This document shows, piece after piece, positions 55,058-64,000 of a DNA stretch of 64,000 nucleotides (position 1 is its first letter; each line of letters starts with the position of its first letter). The notes beneath the pieces were generated by a model. It was not told where the DNA came from, did not search any database, and saw nothing but the letters and a program-made list of their open reading frames with translations. The stretch spans positions 1-64,000 of the forward strand of contig JAIXWI010000038.1 in the NCBI GenBank assembly GCA_027491355.1, given 5' to 3'. The position numbers and the translations under genes were made by a program. The DNA is from Bacteroidota bacterium. Its GTDB lineage: Bacteria > Bacteroidota > Bacteroidia > UKL13-3.

Positions 55058-56314
55058 TTACCTAATTTTAAGTGTGATAATGGTGAATATGGCCAACATG
55101 ATTCCAATAATCCAGAACCTGGTTACAATTTTGGCTTCATGGAAACCACTTTTTTGATAATGGTGGTGCAGTGGTGACATTTTAAAAATGCGCCTACCTT
55201 CTCCGAATTTTTTCTTGGTGTATTTGAAATAACTTACCTGAATCATAACAGATAAATTTTCTATCAAGAATATGCCGCACAAAATAGGAATCAACAATTC
55301 TTTTCTCACTACCAATGAAAAAGAAGCAATGATTCCTCCTAATGCCAAACTACCTGTATCGCCCATAAAAACCTGAGCAGGAAATGCATTGTACCACAAG
55401 AAACCTACACAAGCACCTACAAAAGCGCCCGCAAAAATCACCATTTCTTCTAAGTGTGGGATGTACATGATGTTGAGGTATTTTGAGAAAATAATATTGC
55501 CACTTACATAAGCAAACACGCCTAACACTACACCTATTATTGCAGAAACTCCTGCTGCCAATCCGTCTATCCCATCGGTTATATTTGCACCATTTGAAAC
55601 AGCAGTGATAATGAAAATTACAACCAATAAATAAATCCAATAATTATAGTCTTTGTATCCATCACCCATGAATTTCAGCAAATCTGCATAGTCAAATTCT
55701 GATGATTTAAAGAATGGTATTGTAGTCGTTGTAGCTTTGGCATCTTTAACCATCATTAATTCGTTGTCCATTAATTTGGGTGTCAACTGATTTTCTTTAA
55801 TAAACGATTCTGTTAATTCACTCGCTTTGTAAAACTCTTTTGTTTTTACATGTTCATTGAAATACAAAGTAGTTGCCACAATAAAACCCAAACCTATTTG
55901 CCCTAGTATTTTAAATCTTCCTGCTAAGCCTTCTTTATTTTTCTTGAATACTTTAATATAATCGTCCAAGAAGCCAACAACTCCTAACCATACTGTTGAA
56001 ACCAACATCAATAGTATGTATACATTGTTAACCCGAGCAAACAATAAAGTAGGAATTAAGATCGCACCTAAAATAATCAAGCCTCCCATTGTTGGGGTTC
56101 CCTTCTTCTCCTTTTCACCAGCCAAGCCTAGGTCTCTAATTTCATCACTTACCTGAAGCTTTCTTAAACGAGCAATTAAGGTTTTTCCAAAAACCAACGA
56201 AATCAGTAACGACAAAATAATTGCCAGTGAGGCTCTGAATGAGATGTATTGAAACATCCCTGCTCCAGGAAAATTAAAATGGCTGTCTAAATAATTGAAT
56301 AAATAATACAACAT
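55058..56314 (-). CDS. mraY: Phospho-MurNAc-pentapeptide transferase MraY with long insertion
   Basis: 418 residues, about 60 longer than the E. coli enzyme. Ten membrane helices; conserved [15 protein letters not shown] (metal-binding Asp pair), [25 protein letters not shown] and [12 protein letters not shown]. The extra length is an insert at about 157-225 with a helical, charged sequence between two membrane segments. It makes lipid I at the inner membrane. The insert recurs in related bacteria as far as I know; its function is unknown. Confidence 0.96.
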   Translation of the reverse strand: MLYYLFNYLDSHFNFPGAGMFQYISFRASLAIILSLLISLVFGKTLIARLRKLQVSDEIRDLGLAGEKEKKGTPTMGGLIILGAILIPTLLFARVNNVYILLMLVSTVWLGVVGFLDDYIKVFKKNKEGLAGRFKILGQIGLGFIVATTLYFNEHVKTKEFYKASELTESFIKENQLTPKLMDNELMMVKDAKATTTTIPFFKSSEFDYADLLKFMGDGYKDYNYWIYLLVVIFIITAVSNGANITDGIDGLAAGVSAIIGVVLGVFAYVSGNIIFSKYLNIMYIPHLEEMVIFAGAFVGACVGFLWYNAFPAQVFMGDTGSLALGGIIASFSLVVRKELLIPILCGIFLIENLSVMIQVSYFKYTKKKFGEGRRIFKMSPLHHHYQKSGFHEAKIVTRFWIIGIMLAIFTIITLKIR

Positions 56315-56319
56315 ATATT

Positions 56320-57804
56320 TTATTGGTTTGTCGGTTTAAATAGGTCAAACATTTCCATCAAAATTGCTTTGTCATCGAAAGGATATTTTATCCCATTTAT
56401 TTCTTGGTAATGCTCATGTCCTTTTCCAGCAATTAAAATTACATCTCCTTTTAAAGCCATACTTACAGCCAACTTTATTGCTTCTTTTCGGTCTGACATT
56501 CGCACTGTTTTTTTGAAATGAATGGGCTTTACTCCTGCTTGCATTTCATCCAATATGAATTCAGGATTTTCATTTCTAGGATTGTCTGAAGTAAAAATTA
56601 CTTTGGAACTGTGACTAGTAGCAACATCAGCCATGATTGGCCTTTTGGCAGTATCTCTGTTACCACCACAACCAATTACTGTAATGAGGTTTTCATTGCC
56701 TGTTCTAATTTGATTGATGGTTCCTAAAATATTCTCTAATGCATCGGGGGTATGCGCATAATCGATGATACCATGAACGCCATTTGAAGACCTACAGTAT
56801 TCAAATCTTCCTTTCACTGGTTGTAAACTCGATAAATGGGTAATGATATCAGTTTTTGATTTACCCAATAAAAATGCTGCTCCATACACAGCCAATAAAT
56901 TATAAGCATTGAAATGACCAACCAATCTAAACCAAGCCTCGTGTTCATCTATATGAAGGAGCATGCCATTGAAATCATTCTCTAGCAATTTGGCTTTAAA
57001 ATCTGCATTGTTTTTGAGAGCATAAGTATACCTGGTAGCCTTGGTATTTTGTAGCATGACCAATCCATTTTTATCATCTTTATTTACCAGCGCAAATGCA
57101 TCTATATTGGCCTCATCAAATAATTTCTTCTTTGCACAGATATAGTTTTCGAAGGTTTGGTGATAATCTAAATGATCGTGTGTAATATTTGTAAACACCA
57201 TCCCAGCAAAATGCAAACCTTTTACACGTTCTTGGTGAATGGCATGTGAGCTAGCTTCCATGAAACAATACTCACAACCTTGTTCTACCATCTTCAACAA
57301 CAGTTGATTGATAGCAATTGAATCGGGTGTAGTATGGGTAGATGGAATAACCTGATCGTTGATTTGATTTTGAACAGTTGAAAGCAATCCAACATTGTGA
57401 CCAAACGACCTGAATAAGTTAAAGAGCAAAGTAGCTACTGTTGTTTTTCCATTGGTACCTGTAATTGCAACTAATTTTAATTTGGCAGAAGGAACGCCAT
57501 AAAATTCAGATGCAATGAATGCCATTGTAGCCGAGGTATCTGCTGAACCTAAAACTGCAATGGAGGGACTCAACGGATTTTCAAAAACATGTGTTTCTGA
57601 AACTACTATTGCAGAACAGCCTGCAGCAATTACTTGTTCAATGTAATTGTGACCATCTGCTTGGGTTCCCTTGATAGCAAAAAATACACTACCTGCATGG
57701 GCTTGCCTTGAATCGAAACACAAGCTATCAATTACTTGATTCAAGTTACCTTGGGTCTTGACTGCTGGAATTGCAGCAATGATATGTGCTAAATTTTTGC
57801 TCAT
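56320..57804 (-). CDS. murE: UDP-MurNAc-tripeptide synthetase, meso-DAP type
   Basis: 494 residues. ATP loop [21 protein letters not shown] and the C-terminal recognition motif DNPRNE (Asp407-Arg410). DNPR is the signature of enzymes that add meso-diaminopimelate instead of lysine. It overlaps the PBP gene by four bases (ATGA). No murF is coded in this cluster. Confidence 0.97.
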   Translation of the reverse strand: MSKNLAHIIAAIPAVKTQGNLNQVIDSLCFDSRQAHAGSVFFAIKGTQADGHNYIEQVIAAGCSAIVVSETHVFENPLSPSIAVLGSADTSATMAFIASEFYGVPSAKLKLVAITGTNGKTTVATLLFNLFRSFGHNVGLLSTVQNQINDQVIPSTHTTPDSIAINQLLLKMVEQGCEYCFMEASSHAIHQERVKGLHFAGMVFTNITHDHLDYHQTFENYICAKKKLFDEANIDAFALVNKDDKNGLVMLQNTKATRYTYALKNNADFKAKLLENDFNGMLLHIDEHEAWFRLVGHFNAYNLLAVYGAAFLLGKSKTDIITHLSSLQPVKGRFEYCRSSNGVHGIIDYAHTPDALENILGTINQIRTGNENLITVIGCGGNRDTAKRPIMADVATSHSSKVIFTSDNPRNENPEFILDEMQAGVKPIHFKKTVRMSDRKEAIKLAVSMALKGDVILIAGKGHEHYQEINGIKYPFDDKAILMEMFDLFKPTNQ

Positions 57805-59951
57805 GCTTTACCTAATTGCAATACAATTTTTTTAACCTGTTTAATGGGAGTATTAGGAGGTACTGATTGTTTAGCAACTTTTCCGGATCCTATCACTTGA
57901 ACCTGAACACCTTTGCTTTCGAATAAATACAAAGCATCTTTTATGCCCATTCCTTTTACATCTGGCACCAATTCAATATTGTAATCAATTGACTTATAAC
58001 CCAAATTATTGCCATAGTTTGAAGTTTCAGCCCAATCTGCTTCTTCATTGGTAGAGTCGATTTTGAGCAATCGTTTGCTTTCAAAAACTGACATAATTTG
58101 CTTCAAATCATTTGTAAATATTTTTGAAATAGCAGGCAAATGAACAGCACTATCGATAGCTATTTTTGATTTCAAATCGGTATGCAATTGAATGGAAGTT
58201 GCATAAACTTTATCAGCGATATCCTTGAAAACAGGCAATGCAACTTTTGCTGCATAGTATTCTTTTAAAGGTTTGCTGATTAAAACCATGCAAGAATATT
58301 TGGGCGCATCTGCCGGGAAATAACCGCAAAATGAAGCCCTATAAAATTTTTTACCGCCACTGTTATAACCTTTACCATCATTGGCAATGATGGCAGTACC
58401 TGTTTTTCCAGCATAGCTATAAAATTCACTTTTGAAACCTGATGCTGTTCCTCTGGCAACAACTCCTTCCATCATGTCGCGGAGTTGCTTCAAGGTAGCA
58501 TCAGAACAAATTTTTTCTACTAAAACTGTTGGCTTGTATTGTTTAACCGTTTGACCCGCATCAGTGATGTTCGTTACAAAAAGTGGTTTTACTAACTTAC
58601 CATTGTTAGCTACGGCGTTGTATACACTCAACAACTGTAAAGGTGTAAAGCTCAAACCATAGCCAATACTCATAGAAGGCAATGAAGAACAAGACCACAT
58701 GGGATTATTTGGATTCAATACTGATGGTTTTGTTTCACCAGCAATTTGCAATTTCAATTTATTGGTCAGATTTAACTGTTCAATGCGTTTGTAAAATGCA
58801 GATGGATTTTTTTGATAAAAACGAACAACTTGTTTGGCTATACCTATGTTAGAAGAATGTTCAAACGCCTCTTGCATAGAAATAGTAGCAGTACCTTCGT
58901 GCGAATCATGCATGGTATAGTTACAAAAAGTTTTAACCCCATTTTCTACATCTACTTTATCTTTTGCCGTAACAAATCCATCCTCTAGCATTGACAACAT
59001 AGAGATCAATTTCATGGTTGATCCAGGTTCAGTACTTCTAGCAACAGCATAATTGTATTTTTCGGTATAAGAACCATCTGATTCTCTGGTTAAATTTGCC
59101 ACAGCTTTAATATGCCCAGTTGCCACTTCCATTAAAATAGCAGTTCCCCACTCTGCACCTTCTTCAACCAATTTATTCATGAGTGATTGCTCAGTAACAT
59201 CTTGTAAATTCACATCTATAGTTGTATAGATATCCTTTCCTTCTTGAGCTTCAATAGAATTTTCATCGTCAATAGGAATCCAAGTACCACCAGCAATTCT
59301 TTGCATTACTTGTTTGCCACTTTTACCACTTAGCATAAAATCAAAACTGCCCTCTAAACCAACTTTTGCAACTCCTATTTGTGTAAATCCAATGGTACGC
59401 TCAGCCAACATTTCAAAAGGTTTTTCTCTTGTTGTACGCTCTGTTATTAACAGTCCACCTTTGTATTTTCCTAGTCGGAAAATTGGAAACTTAGTTAAGC
59501 GTTGCATTTGCCTGAACGAGATTCTACCTTTCAATAAAAAATACCTGTTTTTAGTTTTTTTAATTTTGACAAACAGGCTTTTGTAAGCTTTTGCACTCCT
59601 GTCTTTGAACTCGTTGGCCATGCAAATGGCTAATGAATCTAAATCATTTTCAAAATTATCATTAGCTACAAACCCTTTTGCTTGACCATCAACTCTGATA
59701 TCATATATGGGAACTGAACTAGCTAAAAGATTGCCATTGCAGTCAAAAATATTCCCTCTTATCGGATCTATTTCAAATACATGTGTACTGAATTCATTGG
59801 CCTTGGCTTTCCACTTGTCAACTTCTTTGACTTGAATTTTGAATACATAATACACCACAGCCATCCCAAACAAGAACATGCCTGTAAAAACAAGAATTGC
59901 TCTGATCAGAATTGACTTTCTGTTATTGGTTGTATTACTCACCTGACTCAC
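57801..59951 (-). CDS. ftsI: Septal class B penicillin-binding protein FtsI (PBP3) with PASTA domain
   Basis: 716 residues. An N-terminal membrane helix (about 14-32) is followed by the dimerisation domain and the transpeptidase domain. The domain has Ser311 in PGSTMK, SSN in EHSSNIG and KTG in YAGKTGTA. The last 60 residues (VPDVKGMGIKDALYLFESKG) form a single PASTA domain, common in Bacteroidota septal PBPs and in Gram-positives. It cross-links septal peptidoglycan with FtsW. It overlaps murE by four bases and the FtsL-like gene by one. Confidence 0.96.
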   Translation of the reverse strand: MSQVSNTTNNRKSILIRAILVFTGMFLFGMAVVYYVFKIQVKEVDKWKAKANEFSTHVFEIDPIRGNIFDCNGNLLASSVPIYDIRVDGQAKGFVANDNFENDLDSLAICMANEFKDRSAKAYKSLFVKIKKTKNRYFLLKGRISFRQMQRLTKFPIFRLGKYKGGLLITERTTREKPFEMLAERTIGFTQIGVAKVGLEGSFDFMLSGKSGKQVMQRIAGGTWIPIDDENSIEAQEGKDIYTTIDVNLQDVTEQSLMNKLVEEGAEWGTAILMEVATGHIKAVANLTRESDGSYTEKYNYAVARSTEPGSTMKLISMLSMLEDGFVTAKDKVDVENGVKTFCNYTMHDSHEGTATISMQEAFEHSSNIGIAKQVVRFYQKNPSAFYKRIEQLNLTNKLKLQIAGETKPSVLNPNNPMWSCSSLPSMSIGYGLSFTPLQLLSVYNAVANNGKLVKPLFVTNITDAGQTVKQYKPTVLVEKICSDATLKQLRDMMEGVVARGTASGFKSEFYSYAGKTGTAIIANDGKGYNSGGKKFYRASFCGYFPADAPKYSCMVLISKPLKEYYAAKVALPVFKDIADKVYATSIQLHTDLKSKIAIDSAVHLPAISKIFTNDLKQIMSVFESKRLLKIDSTNEEADWAETSNYGNNLGYKSIDYNIELVPDVKGMGIKDALYLFESKGVQVQVIGSGKVAKQSVPPNTPIKQVKKIVLQLGKA

Positions 59952-60328
59952 TAATAGGTAATTTTACTTGGTGGATTTTTTAATTCTTTGATACCTGTAT
60001 TTTCTAGTTTTTTTGCCAATTCACTTTGGCGGCTTTCACTCATTATTTCACTCAAAACAGTGATGTACTCACTCCTTAAGTCTTTCATTTCATATTGAAG
60101 TTTGTTGGTTGTTCTGATTGTTTTTTCAGCATAGTGACTGTTGTATATAAACAATACCACTAACAAAAACACATAAACCATAAAGGGCAGTTGACTGGTC
60201 AGCTGTTCTTTAGACAAACTAAAATCAAAATCTGCAATGCGCTTTACTTTTTCAGTTAAGCGGATACCTTCATTTTCTTCAGGCTTTGGTTTTGGTTCTG
60301 TTTCGTTATGTGGAATAATTTTATTCAA
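59951..60328 (-). CDS. FtsL-like cell division protein
   Basis: 125 residues. A Pro/Glu-rich cytoplasmic start (about 1-48) is followed by one membrane helix (about 49-62, FMVYVFLLVVLFIYN) and a periplasmic coiled coil (about 68-110). Sequence similarity in this family is low; the bitopic layout, the coiled coil and the position between rsmH and ftsI support FtsL. It would act with FtsQ and FtsB in the divisome. Confidence 0.85.
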   Translation of the reverse strand: MNKIIPHNETEPKPKPEENEGIRLTEKVKRIADFDFSLSKEQLTSQLPFMVYVFLLVVLFIYNSHYAEKTIRTTNKLQYEMKDLRSEYITVLSEIMSESRQSELAKKLENTGIKELKNPPSKITY

Positions 60329-60333
60329 AACGA

Positions 60334-61245
60334 CTATTTCTTTTTAGCAATTCTCAACTTAGCACTCCTAGACCTTGGATTGATTTGCAGCTCGTGTTCT
60401 GATGCTGTGATGACTTTTTTTTGAACTTGTTCAAATGGTTTGATGACGTTGCCATAAAAATCTTTCTCTTGCACCCCTTGAAAATTACCTGAGGCCATAA
60501 AATTCTTCACCAATCTGTCTTCTAAAGAATGGTAACTCATCACTACTAAATGCCCACCTGAAGCCAATACTTCAGCCGATTGTTCCAAAAATTTTTTCAA
60601 AACTTCCATCTCTCTATTCACTTCAATCCTGAGTGCCTGAAATACTTGAGCAAAAAATTTATAATCTCCGAATTTTGGTGTATGTGTTTTGATGGCTTCT
60701 TTTAAATGCAAGACCGTTTTTATTTCTTGTTGGGTTCTGTAGGCCACAATTGATGACGCTATAGAACGTGCATTTTTTAGTTCTCCGTACAAATAAAGCA
60801 TATCAGCCAATTGTTCTTGGGTACAGGTATTGAGCAAATCTGCTGCATTCTTTCCAGTTGAGGCGTTCATTCTCATGTCTAATTCAGCATCGTCAAAACG
60901 AAAAGAAAAACCCCTACCCGCTTCATCAAATTGGTGAGATGAAACACCTAAATCAGCCAATATACCATTCACTGGAATACAATTCTGATATGCCAAATGA
61001 TTGGCCATGTATTCAAAGTTTTGATCTATAAAATATAAACGTTGGTCTTTTGGCACATTCAATTGAGCATCTGCATCCTGGTCAAAAGCAACCAATTTGC
61101 CGTTTTCACCCAATTGAGCCAAAATAGCGTTTGAATGCCCACCACCACCAAAAGTTACATCTACATAAATACCTTTAGGATCTATGGCAAGTGCCTCCAT
61201 ACATTCATTGAGCATAACAGGAGCATGGTATTTAGTTTGCATCAT
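60334..61245 (-). CDS. rsmH: 16S rRNA (cytosine-1402-N4)-methyltransferase
   Basis: 303 residues. The SAM-binding DVTFGGGGHSNAILAQLG, GILADLGVSSHQFDEAGRGFSFR, and SYHSLEDRLVKNFM are diagnostic of RsmH (MraW). It methylates C1402 of 16S rRNA. It overlaps mraZ by 14 bases. Confidence 0.97.
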   Translation of the reverse strand: MMQTKYHAPVMLNECMEALAIDPKGIYVDVTFGGGGHSNAILAQLGENGKLVAFDQDADAQLNVPKDQRLYFIDQNFEYMANHLAYQNCIPVNGILADLGVSSHQFDEAGRGFSFRFDDAELDMRMNASTGKNAADLLNTCTQEQLADMLYLYGELKNARSIASSIVAYRTQQEIKTVLHLKEAIKTHTPKFGDYKFFAQVFQALRIEVNREMEVLKKFLEQSAEVLASGGHLVVMSYHSLEDRLVKNFMASGNFQGVQEKDFYGNVIKPFEQVQKKVITASEHELQINPRSRSAKLRIAKKK

Positions 61246-61702
61246 TGCCCTCCTTTTTTCTGTTGCTCATCACTTCTTCAGCAAGTGCACTGAAATCTGA
61301 AGGCTCTTCGTTCAACATTTTTTCGTACTCCTCTTTGTTCCAAACTTCTATTTTGTTGCCGTATGCCAATAAAATGAGTTCGCCTTGAAGGTTGGCATAT
61401 TCTTGAAGTGATTTTGGTAACAATACCCTTGAAGCATTGTCCATATCTAATTTAGATGCACCTCTTAAAAAGTAACGCTTAAACATGCGTTCTTTTTGAA
61501 TGTAATCACTCAGCTTATTTATTTCTGAAGCTATTTGTTGCCATTCGTTGCTTGGGTACAATACACAACACTTTTCAAAACCACGGTTAATAAAAAATGA
61601 ATCGGCTGCTTCTTTAGGAAGCTGCTTCTTAAGGGCAGTTGGAATCATTAACCTCCCTTTGGCATCCATTTTACATTCATATTCTCCGTGTAACTGTGTC
61701 AT
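61232..61702 (-). CDS. mraZ: Transcriptional regulator MraZ
   Basis: 156 residues from the ATG at 61702; an in-frame start 66 bases earlier lies in the operator region and would add a non-conserved segment. Two AbrB-like repeats are present, GEYECKMDAKGRLMIPTALKK and the second ASKLDMDNASRVLLPKSLQ. MraZ binds direct repeats before its own operon and tunes dcw transcription. Such repeats are found at 61743-61766. First gene of the cluster. Confidence 0.96.
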   Translation of the reverse strand: MTQLHGEYECKMDAKGRLMIPTALKKQLPKEAADSFFINRGFEKCCVLYPSNEWQQIASEINKLSDYIQKERMFKRYFLRGASKLDMDNASRVLLPKSLQEYANLQGELILLAYGNKIEVWNKEEYEKMLNEEPSDFSALAEEVMSNRKKEGNDAN

Positions 61703-61742
61703 GTTTTTAAGACAATCGCATGGTAAAAATAGAAACTTATTT

Positions 61743-61768
61743 CCACTTTTCACCACTTTTCCCCACAT
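61743..61768 (-). promoter_or_regulatory. Probable MraZ operator
   Basis: On the minus strand GTGGGGAAAA, GTGGTGAAAA and GTGGAAATAA follow each other; the three GTGG units are exactly 10 bp apart (CCAC on the plus strand at 61743, 61753 and 61763). Known MraZ sites are direct repeats of TGGGN or AAAGTG at about one helical turn. The box is 41-66 bases before the mraZ start and would overlap a -33 region if TATTTTTA at 61724-61731 is the -7 box, consistent with autorepression. Confidence 0.75.
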
Positions 61769-61772
61769 TCAC

Positions 61773-61824
61773 ATATCAACAGGAGTTATCAACACACATG
61801 TGGATAGCTTCTAGCTATGGATAA
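61773..61824. promoter_or_regulatory. Cluster of four DnaA-box-like nonamers
   Basis: ATATCAACA (61773-61781), TTATCAACA (61786-61794), TGTGGATAG (61799-61807, inverse of CTATCCACA) and TATGGATAA (61816-61824, inverse of TTATCCATA). Each differs from TTATCCACA by one or two bases. They lie directly upstream of the MraZ operator, in a 350-base gap between mraZ and the TPR lipoprotein gene. Confidence 0.5.
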
Positions 61825-61988
61825 ATCTAAAAGAGACAGAATTCTATTTTGTGTTTAATAAAAATACTGATGTTGAAAACTGAATTGAAATTTTGGCATG
61901 AACCAATACAAAATATTTACCTCAACCATTAAAAATGGTTGACACAGCCTTAAAAAAAAGCACTGAACTCGAAGTAAATTTTTGTAAC
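61825..61988. other. AT-rich gap with one hairpin
   Basis: No reading frame. A perfect hairpin TCAACCATT-AAA-AATGGTTGA lies at 61922-61942, followed 12 bases later by A8. The sequence from 61855 to 61870 is nearly all A and T. Nothing else was recognised. Confidence 0.5.
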
Positions 61989-62018
61989 AAAAAACCTGAA
62001 ACCCTTTGAAATAAAGGG
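61989..62018 (-). terminator. Terminator after the TPR lipoprotein gene
   Basis: CCCTTT (62002-62007) pairs with AAAGGG (62013-62018). On the minus strand it is followed, after a few bases, by TTTTTT. The stem is short. Confidence 0.5.
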
Positions 62019-62052
62019 ATAAAGACAATCGTACGGTTAATGCTTTTGTTTT

Positions 62053-62556
62053 TTATTCCTGTCCTTCGTCTAAAAGGAGCTCCTCAGGAGATTCGCCCAT
62101 GTGATTGAGCGAAAACTGAGCATCAGCAGCCAATTCGCCTTTTGGATACTTATTGAGAAATACTTGATAGGCCGTTTTAGCAGCATTAAAATCTCGCAAA
62201 CTATTTTCTAGAGTATAAGCCTTTAAAAAGAGGGCTTCTTCCACCAAATTTGACTTTGGGAAGTTCTTTAACATAGAGTCCAAATGCTGAATGGCGGATT
62301 TGGGCTCATCTAAATAAATACAACGTTGTGCAGCCTTGAATAAAAATTCAGCATTTTGTGGATCACCTGGATATTTGATAACAAAATCCAAATAAGCATT
62401 TTTTAGCTGGCCAATTAAAGTATCACTAAAAGTACTGTCATTGGCCTCAAGGTCTCTGATACTAGCCAACTGTTTCTCTTTAGGAGACTGACATGCCATT
62501 GAAAGCATTAAAATAGCCAAAACACTGAAAATACTTATTTTAATTTTACTGAACAT
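62053..62556 (-). CDS. TPR-containing outer-membrane-type lipoprotein
   Basis: 167 residues from the ATG at 62556; an ATG 24 bases upstream would put extra residues before the signal peptide. The lipoprotein signal (MFSKIKISIFSVLAILMLSMAC, lipobox LSMAC) is followed by TPR-like helices (about 55-150) with PGDPQNAEFLFKAAQR, FPKSNLVEEALFLKA and YPKGELAADAQFSL. This resembles the BamD/YbgF (CpoB) group, but too short for a sure call. Transcribed away from pheT; its terminator lies at 61989. Confidence 0.8.
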   Translation of the reverse strand: MFSKIKISIFSVLAILMLSMACQSPKEKQLASIRDLEANDSTFSDTLIGQLKNAYLDFVIKYPGDPQNAEFLFKAAQRCIYLDEPKSAIQHLDSMLKNFPKSNLVEEALFLKAYTLENSLRDFNAAKTAYQVFLNKYPKGELAADAQFSLNHMGESPEELLLDEGQE

Positions 62557-62679
62557 GGTATTGATAATTGAACAGTACAAAATAAACGTAAAATCAAATG
62601 GAGCATCCTATGAAGTTTCCACAAAAAAGCATGCACCTGGTCTTTGTTTTCCTTATTTTTGTTCGATTATTTGGAAAAA

Positions 62680-64000
62680 ATGAAGATAAGTTACAAATGG
62701 CTCAAACAATTCATTGCAATTGAGCACGATACAGAACAACTTGATCAATTACTAACAGGTTGTGGCCTTGAAGTTGAAGATATTTCAGCATTTAACTCAA
62801 TACCAGGAGCCTTAGCGGGCATTGTTATAGGGGAAGTTATAGAAAAATCGCAACACCCAAATGCAGACAAACTAAGTGTTTGCAAGGTAAACATAGGAAA
62901 CGGTGAAATTAAGCAAATAGTATGTGGTGCACCCAATGTTGCCGTTGGACAAAAAGTGTTGGTTGCAACAATTGGAAGTACGGTTTATCCTACAGGAGCT
63001 GAGCCTTTTGAGATTAAAAAAGCAAAAATTAGGGGTGAACTCAGTGAAGGTATGATCTGTGCAGAAGATGAGTTAAGCCTTGGAAATAGCCACGAGGGCA
63101 TCTTAATACTTCCATCTGATTATGAAGTTGGCAAACCAGCATCAGCCTATTTTGACATTTACCAAGATCAAACAATTGAAATAGGTCTAACTGCAAACAG
63201 AGGAGATGCAGCAAGTCATCTAGGAGTTGCCAGAGATTTAAAAGCACTGACAGGAATTCCAATTCAAATGCCAACAATTGTAAATCAGTCCGGTGAAAAA
63301 GAGAACCCTATAAAAATCAGCATCCTACACAACGATGCCTGTAAGCGATATTGTGGCATATATATCAGCGACGTTGAAGTGAAGGAATCGCCAAGTTGGC
63401 TAAAAAATAAACTTCAATGCATTGGACTGAAGTCTATCAACCATGTTGTTGATATCAGTAATTATGTATTGCACAGTCTTGGTCAACCCTTACATACTTT
63501 TGATGCTGATCAAATTAAAGGCAAAGCGTTATTTGTAAAACAAGCCAATGCAGGGGACCTATTCACAACATTAGATGGCGTTGAACGTAAACTTACTGGT
63601 GTTGAATGTATGATTAGTGATTCAGAAAGTAATTTAGCTTTGGCTGGTATTTTTGGCGGTTTGCATTCAGGTATTCAAACAACTACCAAAAATATATTCA
63701 TTGAAAGTGCATTTTTTGATAGTGGAATCATTCGAAAAGCAGCAAAAACGCATGGGCTCAGCACAGATGCTAGTTTCCGTTTTGAAAGAGGAGTTGATCC
63801 TGCTATTGCATTGTATGCCGCACAATGGGCAGCATCTTTAATTGTTGAAATTGGAGGGGGAGACATTCACAAGGCTGCCGATGTTTACCCAAATCCTATA
63901 TTGCCACATCAGGTTGTATTTCATCCAAATAAATCTAACGAGTTAATTGGACAAGAAATTCCTCTTGCACGTGTAAAAGAAATCCTAACCCGATTAGATA
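62680..64000 (+). CDS. pheT: Phenylalanine--tRNA ligase beta subunit (partial, cut by window end)
   Basis: The first 440 codons are in the window, from ATG at 62680; the full-length subunit has about 800. MKISYKWLKQF is the usual start. The tRNA-binding OB domain (about 40-155) has IGEVIEKSQHPNADKLSVCKV, PNVAVGQKV and SEGMICAEDELSL. The B3/B4 editing domain (about 200-370) has NRGDAASHLGVARDL and GGLHSG, and the B5 domain starts near 395. The beta subunit binds tRNA-Phe and edits mischarged Tyr; catalysis needs the alpha subunit, which is not coded nearby. A TATTTTTG -7-like box lies at 62654-62661. Confidence 0.96.
   Translation, partial: MKISYKWLKQFIAIEHDTEQLDQLLTGCGLEVEDISAFNSIPGALAGIVIGEVIEKSQHPNADKLSVCKVNIGNGEIKQIVCGAPNVAVGQKVLVATIGSTVYPTGAEPFEIKKAKIRGELSEGMICAEDELSLGNSHEGILILPSDYEVGKPASAYFDIYQDQTIEIGLTANRGDAASHLGVARDLKALTGIPIQMPTIVNQSGEKENPIKISILHNDACKRYCGIYISDVEVKESPSWLKNKLQCIGLKSINHVVDISNYVLHSLGQPLHTFDADQIKGKALFVKQANAGDLFTTLDGVERKLTGVECMISDSESNLALAGIFGGLHSGIQTTTKNIFIESAFFDSGIIRKAAKTHGLSTDASFRFERGVDPAIALYAAQWAASLIVEIGGGDIHKAADVYPNPILPHQVVFHPNKSNELIGQEIPLARVKEILTRLD

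Noticed and set aside
61773-61870. Chromosomal origin of replication
   Set aside because: DnaA-box-like sites and AT-rich DNA are present, but no dnaA, dnaN, gidA or other origin neighbours are in the window, and skew could not be computed.

Overview
The window is AT-rich chromosomal DNA of a member of the Bacteroidota. Several independent signs agree. There are TAnnTTTG-type -7 promoter boxes and few Shine-Dalgarno sequences. There are gliding ABC genes (gldA, gldF, gldG) and type IX secretion (T9SS) C-terminal sorting domains. The dcw cluster runs mraZ to ftsZ without murF, as is usual in the phylum. A TonB-dependent receptor carries an N-terminal carboxypeptidase-regulatory domain. No phage, plasmid, insertion sequence or CRISPR array is visible. 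I cannot place it below phylum level with confidence.

Layout. 1-1092: no protein gene; a leftward promoter, a tandem family of perfect hairpins with 50-bp period, a nested inverted-repeat block with two opposed terminators, and tRNA-Ser(GCU). 1093-6639: a large double-AAA+ protein, then a response regulator and a TPR-containing histidine kinase. 6642-20372: a surface/secretome region. Three large exported proteins lie on the minus strand (one with a T9SS domain, two ending in EF-hand/dockerin-like repeats). A divergent plus-strand pair codes for a cohesin-like/IPT/T9SS protein and a TonB-dependent receptor. 20373-31792: housekeeping and small exported genes (Cys/Lys-rich peptide, psd, gdh, cdsA, CPBP protease, dusB, alpha/beta hydrolase, HiPIP-like protein, XRE regulator, serine hydrolase, groEL-groES). 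31971-38977: ECF sigma factor with a membrane partner, subtilase with a coupled membrane peptide, WG-repeat protein, AlkB-like monooxygenase, CoA-transferase subunit B, malate dehydrogenase. 39174-44834: gldA-gldF-gldG, a DUF4340-like protein and a CNNM/CBS/CorC protein. 44881-46057: HAD phosphatase and a caspase/CHAT-like protein. 46102-61702: complete minus-strand dcw cluster. 62053-64000: a TPR lipoprotein and the start of pheT.

How the genes work together. The dcw cluster supplies late peptidoglycan precursor synthesis and the divisome. Its MurE carries the DNPR motif, so meso-diaminopimelate is expected in the wall. A likely MraZ operator (three GTGG units at 10-bp spacing) lies upstream of mraZ, next to four DnaA-box-like nonamers. 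The gld genes and T9SS substrates point to surface export and possibly gliding, but no T9SS core component is in this window.

The most interesting parts are: the cohesin-like plus EF-hand plus TonB-receptor locus at 10313-20372, the small His/Cys caspase-like protein after ftsZ, the tandem beta-domain/tandem AAA+ protein at 1093, and the hairpin repeat field beside tRNA-Ser.
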